A stretch of 46,121 nucleotides of DNA from Phil1 sp964546125. Its GTDB lineage: Bacteria > Bacillota > Clostridia > Christensenellales > CAG-138. The DNA is taken from contig CAZJIS010000005.1 in NCBI GenBank assembly GCA_964546125.1, forward strand, positions 1 to 46,121. Reading direction: 5' to 3'. The notes beneath the pieces are model-generated. The model worked only from the letters and a program-made list of their open reading frames with translations. It was not told where the DNA came from and made no database searches. Below, in pieces: positions 1 to 8,071 of the stretch (positions within the stretch are counted from its first letter, which is position 1; every line of letters starts with the position of its first letter). Made by a program: the position numbers and the translations under genes.

Positions 1-395
1 ATATGTTCCGCGCGGCGGCGGCGCAGCGCGGCATTTCAAACTGGCTCAGCGATTTTTGCCTGTCCGACATCAGCTTTTGCGAGGCCGAGCACGACCACCT
101 CGCAACCCCATGGAGCGACGCCGCATTTTTGTGGGACCGCTCGCCGCTCAAATACGCCGACCGCGTGCGCACCCCGCTGCTGCTGATCCATTCGGACCTC
201 GATATGCACTGCTGCATGGCAGACGCGCTGCAAATGCTCACCGCCATGAAATACCATGGCGTCGAATCGCGCCTTTGCCTTTTCCACGGCGAGAACCACG
301 ACCTTTCCCGCTCGGGCAAGCCGGTCAACCGCATGCGGCGGTTGCGTGAGATCACAAATTGGTTCGACTCGCACGGCGGCTCCCCAACGCAATAA
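1..395 (+). CDS. S9-family (prolyl oligopeptidase-type) serine peptidase, C-terminal fragment
   Basis: The reading frame is open from the window edge to a TAA at 393-395, so only the last ~130 residues are seen and the true start lies upstream. The fragment resembles the end of the alpha/beta-hydrolase domain of acylaminoacyl-peptidase or dipeptidyl-peptidase-like S9 enzymes. It carries a strand PLLLIHSDLDMHC with the likely catalytic Asp, a helix ADALQMLTAMKYHGVES, and GENHDLSRSGKP with the likely catalytic His, followed by a closing helix ending in NWFDSHGG. The nucleophile Ser would be upstream of the window. The gene is convergent with the rha operon and the two share the hairpin at 417-446. 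Family assignment is good; the substrate class cannot be refined. Confidence 0.85.
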   Translation, partial: MFRAAAAQRGISNWLSDFCLSDISFCEAEHDHLATPWSDAAFLWDRSPLKYADRVRTPLLLIHSDLDMHCCMADALQMLTAMKYHGVESRLCLFHGENHDLSRSGKPVNRMRRLREITNWFDSHGGSPTQ

Positions 396-416
396 ACGGC
401 GGCGCGCCAATCAAAA

Positions 417-446
417 GCCCCGGGACAAACGTTCCGGGGCCATGTT
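417..446. terminator. Bidirectional Rho-independent terminator
   Basis: A ten-base-pair stem (417-426 with 431-440, one G-T pair) closes an AAAC loop and is followed on the plus strand by a T run at 444-450. On the minus strand the stem is followed by TTTT. It lies between the convergent stops of the S9 peptidase (395) and the last rha-operon gene (466), so it can serve both. Confidence 0.85.
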
Positions 447-465
447 TTTTGGGTTTTCCCGCCGC

Positions 466-1632
466 TTATTTGAAAATGAGCTGCGGCGCGGTGGTCAGCC
501 GTTCCGGTTTGCCCTCGACGATCACATAGCCGTCCTCGGTGCGCGAACCGGAGATATCCGCCTCAAAAAGCGGGATGTCGATGGAGATCACCATGTTGTT
601 TTCAATCACCGTTTTGCTCGAAGGCCCGAGGATCGGCGGCTCGAATTCGATCACGCCCACGCTGTGCATGCCCGAATAGAGGAAGTTTTCGCCAAAGCCC
701 GCTTCGGCCATGACCGCGCGGCCCATCGCCTCCACTTCGCTGCCGACTCTGCCCGCGATGAGGTTCTCGGCGCAAACGTTCTGCGCGCGGACTTCGGCCT
801 TAATGGAATCGACAACGCGCTTGCCGGGGTCGCCCACGATCACCGTGCGCGCGCATGCGCCGTGGTAGCCCTCGTAGCGCGGCGCCACGGTGATGACGAC
901 CACGTCGTTCTCGGCGACTTTGCGCAGGGTTGTGCGGCCGAGCACATGGTGGCTGTTGGGGCCGCAGCAGATAATCGTGTCGATGCCCGTGCCCTCGCTG
1001 CCCGCTTTTCGCATGGCGTATTCCGCTTCGGCGGCGATCTCGCGCTCGCTCACCCCGGGGCGTATCGCCTGTACGGCGGCTTCCATGCCAAGGTTTGCAA
1101 GCTTGTAGGCATAACGGATCACTTCGAGTTCCGCCGGCGATTTCACGCCGCGCATCGGCTCCAAAATAGGGTCCATCTTCACGAGCTGCGCATCGGGGAA
1201 CGCCGCGCGGATCGCCTCGTAAACCTCCGCGCCCATGAGCGGATAGCCGCCAAGGCCAAGCCGCCTGATGTCGTGCCCGGCGACGATCTGTTTAAGCGGA
1301 ATCAATTCGTTGAACGGGTAATCCTCATGCTCGGCGGCGAACTCCTTGAGCACCAGCACATCGCGGATCGTGCCCACCTCGAGGGCATAGCCGATGGTTT
1401 CGGGGCCGACGAGGAGCTTGGGATCTTCGCCCGGGGTGAAGAGCAGCAGCACCGGCTCGAAGCACACCGGAACGTCCGCATAATAGCGCGCGTAAGCCGC
1501 GCCGTAAGTGTGCCGGTCGTCGGCATAGACGAGCAGCATGTCGAGGTTCTCGCGAAGGAGCACTTCCTGCACCTTCTGCCAACGCAGCGGGTATTCCTCG
1601 CGGGGGATTCTCGGCATCGTGTTGTTCATCAT
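466..1632 (-). CDS. Creatinase/M24 'pita-bread' fold protein lacking metal ligands
   Basis: 388 residues from ATG-ATG at 1632, chosen because AAGGAGGT at 1637-1644 sits just upstream; the frame is open further but has no ribosome binding site. Residues ~1-150 form a creatinase-type N domain and ~165-388 the M24 fold. In true Xaa-Pro peptidases five ligands bind two metals (D, D, H, E, E). Here the first two aspartates are Thr248 (in VVVITVAP) and Ala259 (in GYHGACARTV), the third ligand His323 is kept, Glu becomes Asp352 (ISIDIPLF), and Glu366 (RTEDGYVI) is kept. Loss of both aspartates argues against a dinuclear metallopeptidase and for a metal-free hydrolase such as creatinase, or a lyase-like relative. 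It is the last gene of the rha operon, 68 bp after E1. The fold is secure, the reaction unknown. Confidence 0.8.
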   Translation of the reverse strand: MMNNTMPRIPREEYPLRWQKVQEVLLRENLDMLLVYADDRHTYGAAYARYYADVPVCFEPVLLLFTPGEDPKLLVGPETIGYALEVGTIRDVLVLKEFAAEHEDYPFNELIPLKQIVAGHDIRRLGLGGYPLMGAEVYEAIRAAFPDAQLVKMDPILEPMRGVKSPAELEVIRYAYKLANLGMEAAVQAIRPGVSEREIAAEAEYAMRKAGSEGTGIDTIICCGPNSHHVLGRTTLRKVAENDVVVITVAPRYEGYHGACARTVIVGDPGKRVVDSIKAEVRAQNVCAENLIAGRVGSEVEAMGRAVMAEAGFGENFLYSGMHSVGVIEFEPPILGPSSKTVIENNMVISIDIPLFEADISGSRTEDGYVIVEGKPERLTTAPQLIFK

Positions 1633-1700
1633 CACAACCTCCTTGTTTTTTGCAGCGGCGTATCCGTCGCCGCGTCGCATGCGGCGGGTTCGGCGCGGGC

Positions 1701-4166
1701 CTATACGCCGCGCCGGTTCTCCCTCAATTGTTCGAGTTTCGTGAAATTGTGGCGGCAGGTGTGGCCCGGGAGCGGCAACAGGCGCTCGTGGATCGCGTCC
1801 ACAATCCAATGGGGCTGCGGGAAGAACGCCTCTTCGAGTTCGTGCGCCGGGGTGATCCAGTTTTTCGCGCCGACGACGACCGGCGGTGCGTCAAGCTCAT
1901 CAAAACAAAGCTCGGCGATGTTGCTCGCGAGGTTTCGCATGAAGCTGTTGCGTTCGCATGCGTCGCCCACGATGACGATGCGGCCCGTTTTTTTAACGCT
2001 CTCCACAACCTTTTCGTAGTTGAACGGCACAAGGCTGCGCGCGTCGATGAGCTCCGCGCCGACGCCGTATTGTTGCTGCAGCCTGTCGCAAGCCTCCGCC
2101 GCGCGGTAGAGCGCCGCGCCGATGGAGAGGATGGTCACATCCCTGCCCTCCCGCTTGACATCCGGCTCGCCGAGGGGAATTTCGTATTCTTCCTCGGGCA
2201 CGCCGCCTTGAAAATAAACTTCGCCCACATCGTAAATGCGCTGGCTCTCGAGGAAGACGACGGGGTCCGTGCCGTTGAGGGCCGTTTGCATCAGTCCCTT
2301 TGCATCATAGGGGGTCGCCGGGAACACCACCTTAAGGCCCGGAATGTGCGTGAGGAGCGCCGACCAGTCCTGCGAGTGCTGCGCGCCGTATTTGCTGCCC
2401 ACACTCATGCGAAGCACCGCCGGCATTTTAAGCATGCCCGCGCTCATCGCCTGCCATTTGGAGAGCTGGTTGAAAATTTCATCCCCCGCGCGGCCGACAA
2501 AATCGCAGTACATGATTTCCGCCACGGCCCGGCCGCCGCTCATCGCGTAGCCGACCGCCGCGCCCGCGATGCCCGCCTCCGCGATGGGCGTATTGAACAG
2601 GCGGTGGTAGGGGATGGCTTCGGTCATGCCGCGGTAAACGGCGAACGCGCCGCCCCAATCGCGCACGTCCTCGCCAAAGCAGATGAGCGTGGGGTCTTCG
2701 TAAAACTTTTTGAGGATGGGCTCGGCGATCGCGTCGCGAAGCTGATAGACCCTGTTTTTCGAAACGGGCTTGCCGTCCCCGTCGAGGCCGAAGCGCAGTT
2801 TTTTTGAGAGCTGCTGCGCGCGCGGGCATTCGTCGTAGGGCAAAAGCACGTCGGGCTTTCTTTTTTCATCGAACGCGCGCACGGTTTGGTTTGAAAACAT
2901 AAGGTCGGCGATGCCTTCGGGCGCGTTCCCCAAAATGTCGAGGCGGGGCGAAACGGCGTCGTCCACCGCAAGCCTGAGGTTGCGCAGCACGTCCGCCTCG
3001 ACCTTTTCCAAAATCGCGTCAAGCTCCTCCTGCAAGGCCACGCCCGCCTCGATGAGCTCGCGCCCGAAGGCCAAAATCGAGTCCTGCTCCGCCCATGCGG
3101 CGATCTCTTCTTTGGTGCGGTAGGTCGAAGCATCCGACGGGCTGTGGCCGCTGATGCGGTAGGTTACCACATCGAGGAACACCGGGCCTTGGGCTTTTGC
3201 AAGCGGCAGCTTGCGCCGGTAAGCATCGATCACGGCGAGCGGATTGTAGCCGTCCACGCGCTCCGCGTGCAAAGCGTTGGGGGAAACGCCCGCCGCCACG
3301 CGCGCGCACATGTCGTACCCCATGGTTTCGCCGCGCGTTTGCCCGCCCATGCCGTAAAAATTGTTGTTGATGTGGAACAAGAGGGGCATGCCGCCGCCGT
3401 GCTCGCCCCAGAGCGTGCGCACCTGGTCCATGGCGGAGATCATGAGCCCCTCCCACACGGGGCCGCAGGCCAAAGAACCGTCGCCGATGTTGCAGATGAC
3501 GACGCCCGGCTTTTTGTTGATGAGCTTATAGAGCGCGGCGCCCGGCGCGATGGAGCCGCTGCCGCCCACGATGGCGTTGTTCGGATAAATGCCAAAGGGC
3601 GTAAAAAACGCGTGCATCGAGCCGCCAAGGCCCTTGTTGAAGCCGTTTTCGCGCGCGAAGATCTCGCACATCATGCCGTAGAGCAAGAAGTTCACGCCGT
3701 TTTCGCGCGTGCTCTTGCCCTCTTCTTTGGCGGCGCGGTATGTTTTGCCCTCGAAGAAGTTCTCAAAAATCGCTTCGAGCGCGCTCTCCTCGAGCGTTTC
3801 GATCGTGCGCAGGCCCTTGGCGAGTATCTCGCCGTGGCTCCTGTGTGAGCCGAAGGTAAAATCATCGAGCGTGAGGCAGTAGGCCGCGCCCACATACGCC
3901 GCTTCCTGGCCGATGCCAAGGTGCGCGGGGCCGGGGTGCTCATAAGCGACGCCGCGGTAGCCCCCCGTGGTTTTAATGAGGTTGAGCATCTCCTCGAACG
4001 CGCGGATGTAGCGCATGTCGCGGTAGATGTTCAAAAGCTCTGCTTTGGTGAAGTTTTGCAGTTCGTCCTTCACCGTTTTCTGGTAGGTGTTGACGGGGAT
4101 TTCGGGCACGGCAAGCGCGCCGGGTTTGCGCATCCCCAAGGGGTCGATCGTCAGTTGTTTACTCAC
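1701..4166 (-). CDS. 2-oxoacid dehydrogenase E1, fused alpha and beta subunits
   Basis: 821 residues; GTG start at 4166 preceded by GAGGCG. The N half (~45-400) is the E1-alpha domain: SHRSHGEILAKG, and the thiamine diphosphate motif beginning GDGSLACGPVWEG and closing at HINNNFYGM. The C half (~475-800) is the E1-beta domain, with CFGEDVRDWGG, NTPIAEAGIAGAAVGYA, and the transketolase C-terminal part LIDARSLVPFNYE. It decarboxylates a 2-oxoacid and transfers the acyl group to the lipoyl arm of E2. E1 chains of pyruvate/acetoin/branched-chain complexes in Gram-positives are usually two separate proteins of ~330 residues each; here they are one chain. It follows E2 and E3 (12 bp after E3) in the rha operon. 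Substrate (pyruvate, acetoin, 2-oxobutyrate or other) cannot be read from sequence. Confidence 0.92.
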   Translation of the reverse strand: MSKQLTIDPLGMRKPGALAVPEIPVNTYQKTVKDELQNFTKAELLNIYRDMRYIRAFEEMLNLIKTTGGYRGVAYEHPGPAHLGIGQEAAYVGAAYCLTLDDFTFGSHRSHGEILAKGLRTIETLEESALEAIFENFFEGKTYRAAKEEGKSTRENGVNFLLYGMMCEIFARENGFNKGLGGSMHAFFTPFGIYPNNAIVGGSGSIAPGAALYKLINKKPGVVICNIGDGSLACGPVWEGLMISAMDQVRTLWGEHGGGMPLLFHINNNFYGMGGQTRGETMGYDMCARVAAGVSPNALHAERVDGYNPLAVIDAYRRKLPLAKAQGPVFLDVVTYRISGHSPSDASTYRTKEEIAAWAEQDSILAFGRELIEAGVALQEELDAILEKVEADVLRNLRLAVDDAVSPRLDILGNAPEGIADLMFSNQTVRAFDEKRKPDVLLPYDECPRAQQLSKKLRFGLDGDGKPVSKNRVYQLRDAIAEPILKKFYEDPTLICFGEDVRDWGGAFAVYRGMTEAIPYHRLFNTPIAEAGIAGAAVGYAMSGGRAVAEIMYCDFVGRAGDEIFNQLSKWQAMSAGMLKMPAVLRMSVGSKYGAQHSQDWSALLTHIPGLKVVFPATPYDAKGLMQTALNGTDPVVFLESQRIYDVGEVYFQGGVPEEEYEIPLGEPDVKREGRDVTILSIGAALYRAAEACDRLQQQYGVGAELIDARSLVPFNYEKVVESVKKTGRIVIVGDACERNSFMRNLASNIAELCFDELDAPPVVVGAKNWITPAHELEEAFFPQPHWIVDAIHERLLPLPGHTCRHNFTKLEQLRENRRGV

Positions 4167-4178
4167 GTTTTTTTCGCC

Positions 4179-5546
4179 TCATTGCATATGGAATGCCGCT
4201 TCGCGCACGATCTCGGCGACCGTGGGGTGCGGGAAAACGATTCTTTTCACTTCTTCAACGGTGAGCGAAAGCTCAACGAACGCCGCGCAGGCGGCGATGA
4301 ATTCGCTCGCGTAGTTCGAAAGCGCCTGCACGCCGAGCACCGCGCGGGTCTGCGCGTCGACGATGAGTTTCATCTGCCCGTCGCCGCCTTCGTTTTCGGC
4401 AAGGTAGCGCCCGGAAAAGCGCATGGGGAGCGTCACGACCTGCACCGCAACGCCCTTCTCTTTTGCGTGCGCTTCGGTGAGGCCCACCGAGGCAAGCTCG
4501 GGGTTCGTGTAAAGCACCGCAGGAATTGCCTCGTAGCGCATTGTGTCCTTTTGCCCAAGCATGTTGTTCACGGCCACCTCCGCCTCGCGGTAGGCCGTGT
4601 GCGCGAGCATCGACTTGCCGTTCACATCGCCCGCGGCGTAAACTTCGGGCCGGTTGGTCTTCATCTGCGCGTCGGTCACAACCGCGCCGCGCTCGGTCAT
4701 CACGCCGATTGCGTCCAGCCCGATGTCCGCGCTGTTCGGCCGCCTGCCGATCGAGAGGAGCACGCGGTCGGCGGGGAGCTGCGCCGCGACGCCGTCCTTT
4801 TCGTAGTGCACGGCGTTTTCTGTGATCCGGGTGACCTTGGCCGCGAGCAAAAACGTGACGCCGCGCTTTTCGTAGTTTTTCTGCAAGATCTTCACGAGAT
4901 CCGCGTCGTTTTCGCCGGCAATGTGGCCGAGCATCTCGACGATGGTCACCTCGCTGCCCGCGGTGTTGAAATAACTTGCAAGCTCAAGGCCGATTACGCC
5001 GCCTCCGATGACCGTGAGCTTTTTTGGCACATCCTCAAGCGCGAGCGCCTCGCGGTTGGTGAGCGCGAAACCCGACTCCAGCGCCTCCCGAAGCCCGGGG
5101 ATCGGGGGAACGGCGGAGGAGGAGCCGGTGGCGATGAGAAGCCGCTTTCCTTCATAGGTTTCGCCGTTTGCCTCCACCGTATAGCCAAACTCGGTTTTCG
5201 CGCGGATGATGCCGCGCCCGGCGACAACCGTCACGCCCGCGGCCTTCATCGCCGCGCGAACGCCGGCGACGAGGGTTTTGACGACCTTATCCTTGCGGGC
5301 GACGACCTTTGCGTGCGCGAGGGCGAGCCCCTCGGCCGTCACGCCGTATTTTTCGCCGCGTGCCGCGCCGTCGTAGAGTTTGGCCGAATAGAGCAATGTT
5401 TTTGTGGGGATGCAGCCCTCGTTGAGGCATACGCCGCCAAGCGAGCGCTCCTCGATGATTAGCACGCTAAGGCCTGCTTTTCCTGCGCATTCCGCGCCGC
5501 GGTACCCCGCCGGGCCGCCGCCCAGCACGATGAGATCATAGAGCAT
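4179..5546 (-). CDS. lpdA: Dihydrolipoamide dehydrogenase (E3)
   Basis: 455 residues from ATG at 5546; the stronger AAGGAGGA (5553-5560) is seven bases away, whereas the TTG six bases upstream would be too close to it. The protein has the N-terminal FAD-binding GGGPAGY, the redox disulfide in GGVCLNEGCIPTK, the NAD-binding GGGVIGLELAS, the FAD-contacting YAAGDVNG, and the C-terminal interface HPTVAEIVREA with the active-site His-Pro. It reoxidises the dihydrolipoyl arm of E2 and produces NADH. The E2 stop codon overlaps its ribosome binding site, suggesting coupled translation of E2 and E3. Confidence 0.95.
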   Translation of the reverse strand: MLYDLIVLGGGPAGYRGAECAGKAGLSVLIIEERSLGGVCLNEGCIPTKTLLYSAKLYDGAARGEKYGVTAEGLALAHAKVVARKDKVVKTLVAGVRAAMKAAGVTVVAGRGIIRAKTEFGYTVEANGETYEGKRLLIATGSSSAVPPIPGLREALESGFALTNREALALEDVPKKLTVIGGGVIGLELASYFNTAGSEVTIVEMLGHIAGENDADLVKILQKNYEKRGVTFLLAAKVTRITENAVHYEKDGVAAQLPADRVLLSIGRRPNSADIGLDAIGVMTERGAVVTDAQMKTNRPEVYAAGDVNGKSMLAHTAYREAEVAVNNMLGQKDTMRYEAIPAVLYTNPELASVGLTEAHAKEKGVAVQVVTLPMRFSGRYLAENEGGDGQMKLIVDAQTRAVLGVQALSNYASEFIAACAAFVELSLTVEEVKRIVFPHPTVAEIVREAAFHMQ

Positions 5547-5558
5547 GTTCAATCCTCC

Positions 5559-6788
5559 TTATGATGATTGCGAAGGCAGCGTGTTGAAATCCGCGAGCGC
5601 GCGGGCGAGCTGCTGCAAAAACGCTGATGCCGGCGCGCCGTCCACCGCGCGGTGGTCATAGGTGAGGGAAAGGCCCATCGCCGGGTATGTTTCGAGCTTG
5701 CCGCCCGAAGTTCGCACGCGCTCGGCGGTGCAGCAAACGCCGAGGATCGCGACCTGCGGCGGGTTGATGACGGGCGTAAATTGCTCGATCCCATAGGCCC
5801 CGAGGTTTGATACGGTGAACGTGCCGCCTTTTAAAAGGTCGGGCGAAATGTTGCCAGCGCGCGCCGCAAGCGCCAAAGCGCGGGTTTCGGCGGCAATTTC
5901 AAAAAGGCTCTTTTCATCGGCGTTAAAGAGCGTGGGCACGATTAAGCCCCGCGGTGTGTCGACCGCCACGCCGAGGTGCACGCGCTCGAAAAAACGCAGG
6001 CTGTCGCCGAGACAATGCGCGTTCATGTAGGCGCAGGCTTTGAGCGTGCGGGCCGTGACATAAAGCACCATGTCGTTGAGGGTGGGCGCGGTTTGGCTGT
6101 CTCCCAAAGCTTTGAGATGCGCGCGCAGGGCGAGGATTCCGCTTGCGTCAAACGAAGTTGTGTGCGTGAGCTGCGCCATGGTTTGCAGGCTCTCAAACAT
6201 GTTTTTGGCGATGATGCGCCGCGCAAAGGACATTTTTTCATCGCGATAGCCGCCCGGCGCGGGAGAAAAAGCCGAAAGCTCCGCTTCGTTTGCAATTTCC
6301 TGCGCGGGGCCGCCCGCGCGGCTGCCCGCAAGCGCCAGCACATCCCGCTCGAGGATGCGCCCGTGCGGGCCGGTGGGGCGCGCGGCGGACGCATCGAGCT
6401 TCATGCGCCCGGCCGCCGCGCGCGCGCGCGGGGAAATGCCCGTCGCGCGCGCCGGAGCCTGCACGAAGGCGGCGGCGGGCTTCGCGGGCTGCTTTTCCTT
6501 TTCGGCTTCGGGCGCAGAGCTTTGCGGCGCAAAGGACGAGATATCCTCGCCCCGCTCGCCGATGACCGCGACCGTCGTCAGGCAGGGAACGTCCTCCCCC
6601 TCGCCGAAAAACACCGCGAGCAGTACGCCGTCGACCTTCGCTTCTTCTTCGAACGCGGACTTGTCCGTTTCATAGCTAAAGAGGATGTCGCCTGTTTTCA
6701 CAACATCGCCCGGCGCTTTTTTCCACGCTCCGATGACGCAGCTCTCGACCGATTGGCCCTGCCGGGGCAAAAGCACGGCTGTCGCCAT
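5559..6788 (-). CDS. 2-oxoacid dehydrogenase E2 (lipoyl acyltransferase)
   Basis: 409 residues from ATG at 6788, one base after the stop of the upstream dehydrogenase, with GGAGGGG as ribosome binding site inside that gene. Domains: a single lipoyl domain (1-~78) with the lipoylated Lys43 in ETDKSAFEEEA; an Ala/Pro/Lys linker; a peripheral E3/E1-binding domain (~125-165, ISPRARAAAGRMKL to GRILERDVLAL); and the catalytic CAT-like domain (~190-409) ending in the active-site YDHRAVDG. It carries acyl groups from E1 and passes them to CoA. No lipoate ligase or lipoyl synthase is present in the window. The single-lipoyl architecture fits acetoin or branched-chain type as well as pyruvate. Confidence 0.94.
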   Translation of the reverse strand: MATAVLLPRQGQSVESCVIGAWKKAPGDVVKTGDILFSYETDKSAFEEEAKVDGVLLAVFFGEGEDVPCLTTVAVIGERGEDISSFAPQSSAPEAEKEKQPAKPAAAFVQAPARATGISPRARAAAGRMKLDASAARPTGPHGRILERDVLALAGSRAGGPAQEIANEAELSAFSPAPGGYRDEKMSFARRIIAKNMFESLQTMAQLTHTTSFDASGILALRAHLKALGDSQTAPTLNDMVLYVTARTLKACAYMNAHCLGDSLRFFERVHLGVAVDTPRGLIVPTLFNADEKSLFEIAAETRALALAARAGNISPDLLKGGTFTVSNLGAYGIEQFTPVINPPQVAILGVCCTAERVRTSGGKLETYPAMGLSLTYDHRAVDGAPASAFLQQLARALADFNTLPSQSS

Positions 6789-6789
6789 A

Positions 6790-8055
6790 TTACTTCGCCC
6801 CTCCCACATGGGCGAGCAGATAGCGCTCGGCCTCCGCGCACCAAAGGCCGTTGTTCGATTGCACGATGCGATGAAGCTCATGGAAGAGCGGGTCCGTCCT
6901 GCCCTTTTCTTCAAACTCCAAAAGCGCTGTAAGCGGCAGGGAAAGGTGCGTGTAAATGAGCTTTTTGCCGCCCGGGATGCGCGGCAGGTTCTTTGTTGTT
7001 TCCGCCACGCAATCGAGGCCGCCGATGTGGGTGATCATCGCCGCGGGGTTGATCCTGCCCGCGTTCATCAAAGCGATCACCTCGCGCATGTCGTTCGTGT
7101 TGCCGCCGGAAGTGCCCATCACATGGTGGCCCGCATAGTGGACGCCGTAAAAATTCAGGCTTGCGGTGAACGCCGTATCCGAAGGGCCGGCAAAGAAGTT
7201 GAGGCAGCCGTCCTCCCCGAGGATTGCGCCCGCCTGCTCGACGAGCGCGCGCACCGGCGCAAAGCAGAGAACGTCGCCGTACCCGCGGCCCTCCGTCAGC
7301 GCAAGGAGCGCGGCCGCGGGATTTTCGAACTTTGCGGTGTTCATATAACAAAGCTTCACACCAAGCGCCGCCGCGTGCGCTTCGGGGTAAATCGCCGCGG
7401 CGCGCGCGAGCCGCGCGTCGTCGATGTCGGTGACGACGAGAAGCCCCGGCCGTTTGCCGCCGTGCAGCGCATAGTCGATCGCGCCGAGGCCCATCGGCCC
7501 CGCGGCGGCGAGCAGCGCGAGACTGCCGTTTTCGGCGATGCCCATTTTGTGCTCGTAGCTGCCAAACGCGGTGTGGTACATCGCGTGGAAGCCGCCCGCG
7601 ATGCAGCTCATCGGCTCCGCGAGCGACCCGAAGAAGAACGCGTCGCTCTCATAGGGCAGCAGGCAATCCGCAAGCAAAATTTCCCGGGGAATTTTTACAT
7701 ATGTCGCATCCCCCCCGCAAAGCGGGTAGGAATAGCCGGGCGCTTCGAGCGCGCCCATGTAAAAATGCGAGGGTTGTATGGCGAATTTGTCGCCGGGGCT
7801 ATACTTGTGCCGCCAATTGACGCCGACCTCCAAAACCCTGCCGCAGAATTCGTGGCCGATGATGATCGGGTTTTCGGCCACGTCCTTTGGCACGCGCTTG
7901 TGCGCGGCGCCCTGCACGGTTTCTTTGTAGCTGGACATGCACAAGCTGTCGCACACGACCTCGCAAAGGACATCGTCCGCCCCCACGGGGCCGAGCTCAA
8001 ACGTTTCGAGCCTTAAATCGTTCGCGCCGTAGAGGCGCACGGCTTTGGTTTTCAA
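6790..8055 (-). CDS. Medium-chain zinc-type dehydrogenase, L-sorbose-1-phosphate reductase-like
   Basis: 421 residues; TTG start at 8055 with GGGAGGG nine bases upstream. The N-terminal GroES-like part has SLCMSSYKETVQG and IIGHEFCGRVLEVG, giving Cys and His-Glu as likely catalytic zinc ligands; the four-Cys structural zinc lobe of classical alcohol dehydrogenases is not evident. The Rossmann part has AAAGPMGLGAIDYAL and VVTDIDDARLARA. The CMSSYKE and AEPMSCI signatures match SorE-like sugar-phosphate reductases as I know the family. In this operon it could reduce lactaldehyde or a ketose phosphate; that role is inference from position between the PHP gene (16 bp away) and E2 (1 bp away). Confidence 0.82.
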   Translation of the reverse strand: MKTKAVRLYGANDLRLETFELGPVGADDVLCEVVCDSLCMSSYKETVQGAAHKRVPKDVAENPIIIGHEFCGRVLEVGVNWRHKYSPGDKFAIQPSHFYMGALEAPGYSYPLCGGDATYVKIPREILLADCLLPYESDAFFFGSLAEPMSCIAGGFHAMYHTAFGSYEHKMGIAENGSLALLAAAGPMGLGAIDYALHGGKRPGLLVVTDIDDARLARAAAIYPEAHAAALGVKLCYMNTAKFENPAAALLALTEGRGYGDVLCFAPVRALVEQAGAILGEDGCLNFFAGPSDTAFTASLNFYGVHYAGHHVMGTSGGNTNDMREVIALMNAGRINPAAMITHIGGLDCVAETTKNLPRIPGGKKLIYTHLSLPLTALLEFEEKGRTDPLFHELHRIVQSNNGLWCAEAERYLLAHVGGAK

Positions 8056-8071
8056 TTTCCCGATCCCTCCC

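Noticed and set aside
466..1632. Annotation as a functional Xaa-Pro aminopeptidase
   Set aside because: Two of five metal ligands are replaced by non-ligand residues, which is incompatible with the usual dinuclear mechanism.
256..2019. A 587-codon open frame on the plus strand opposite the creatinase-fold and E1 genes
   Set aside because: It is rich in Arg/Ala/His with no domain, has no ribosome binding site, and mirrors the third-position GC bias of the real genes on the other strand. The same applies to the long antisense frames at 3921-5462, 6685-8016, 11881-13062, 22268-23398 and 28816-30225.
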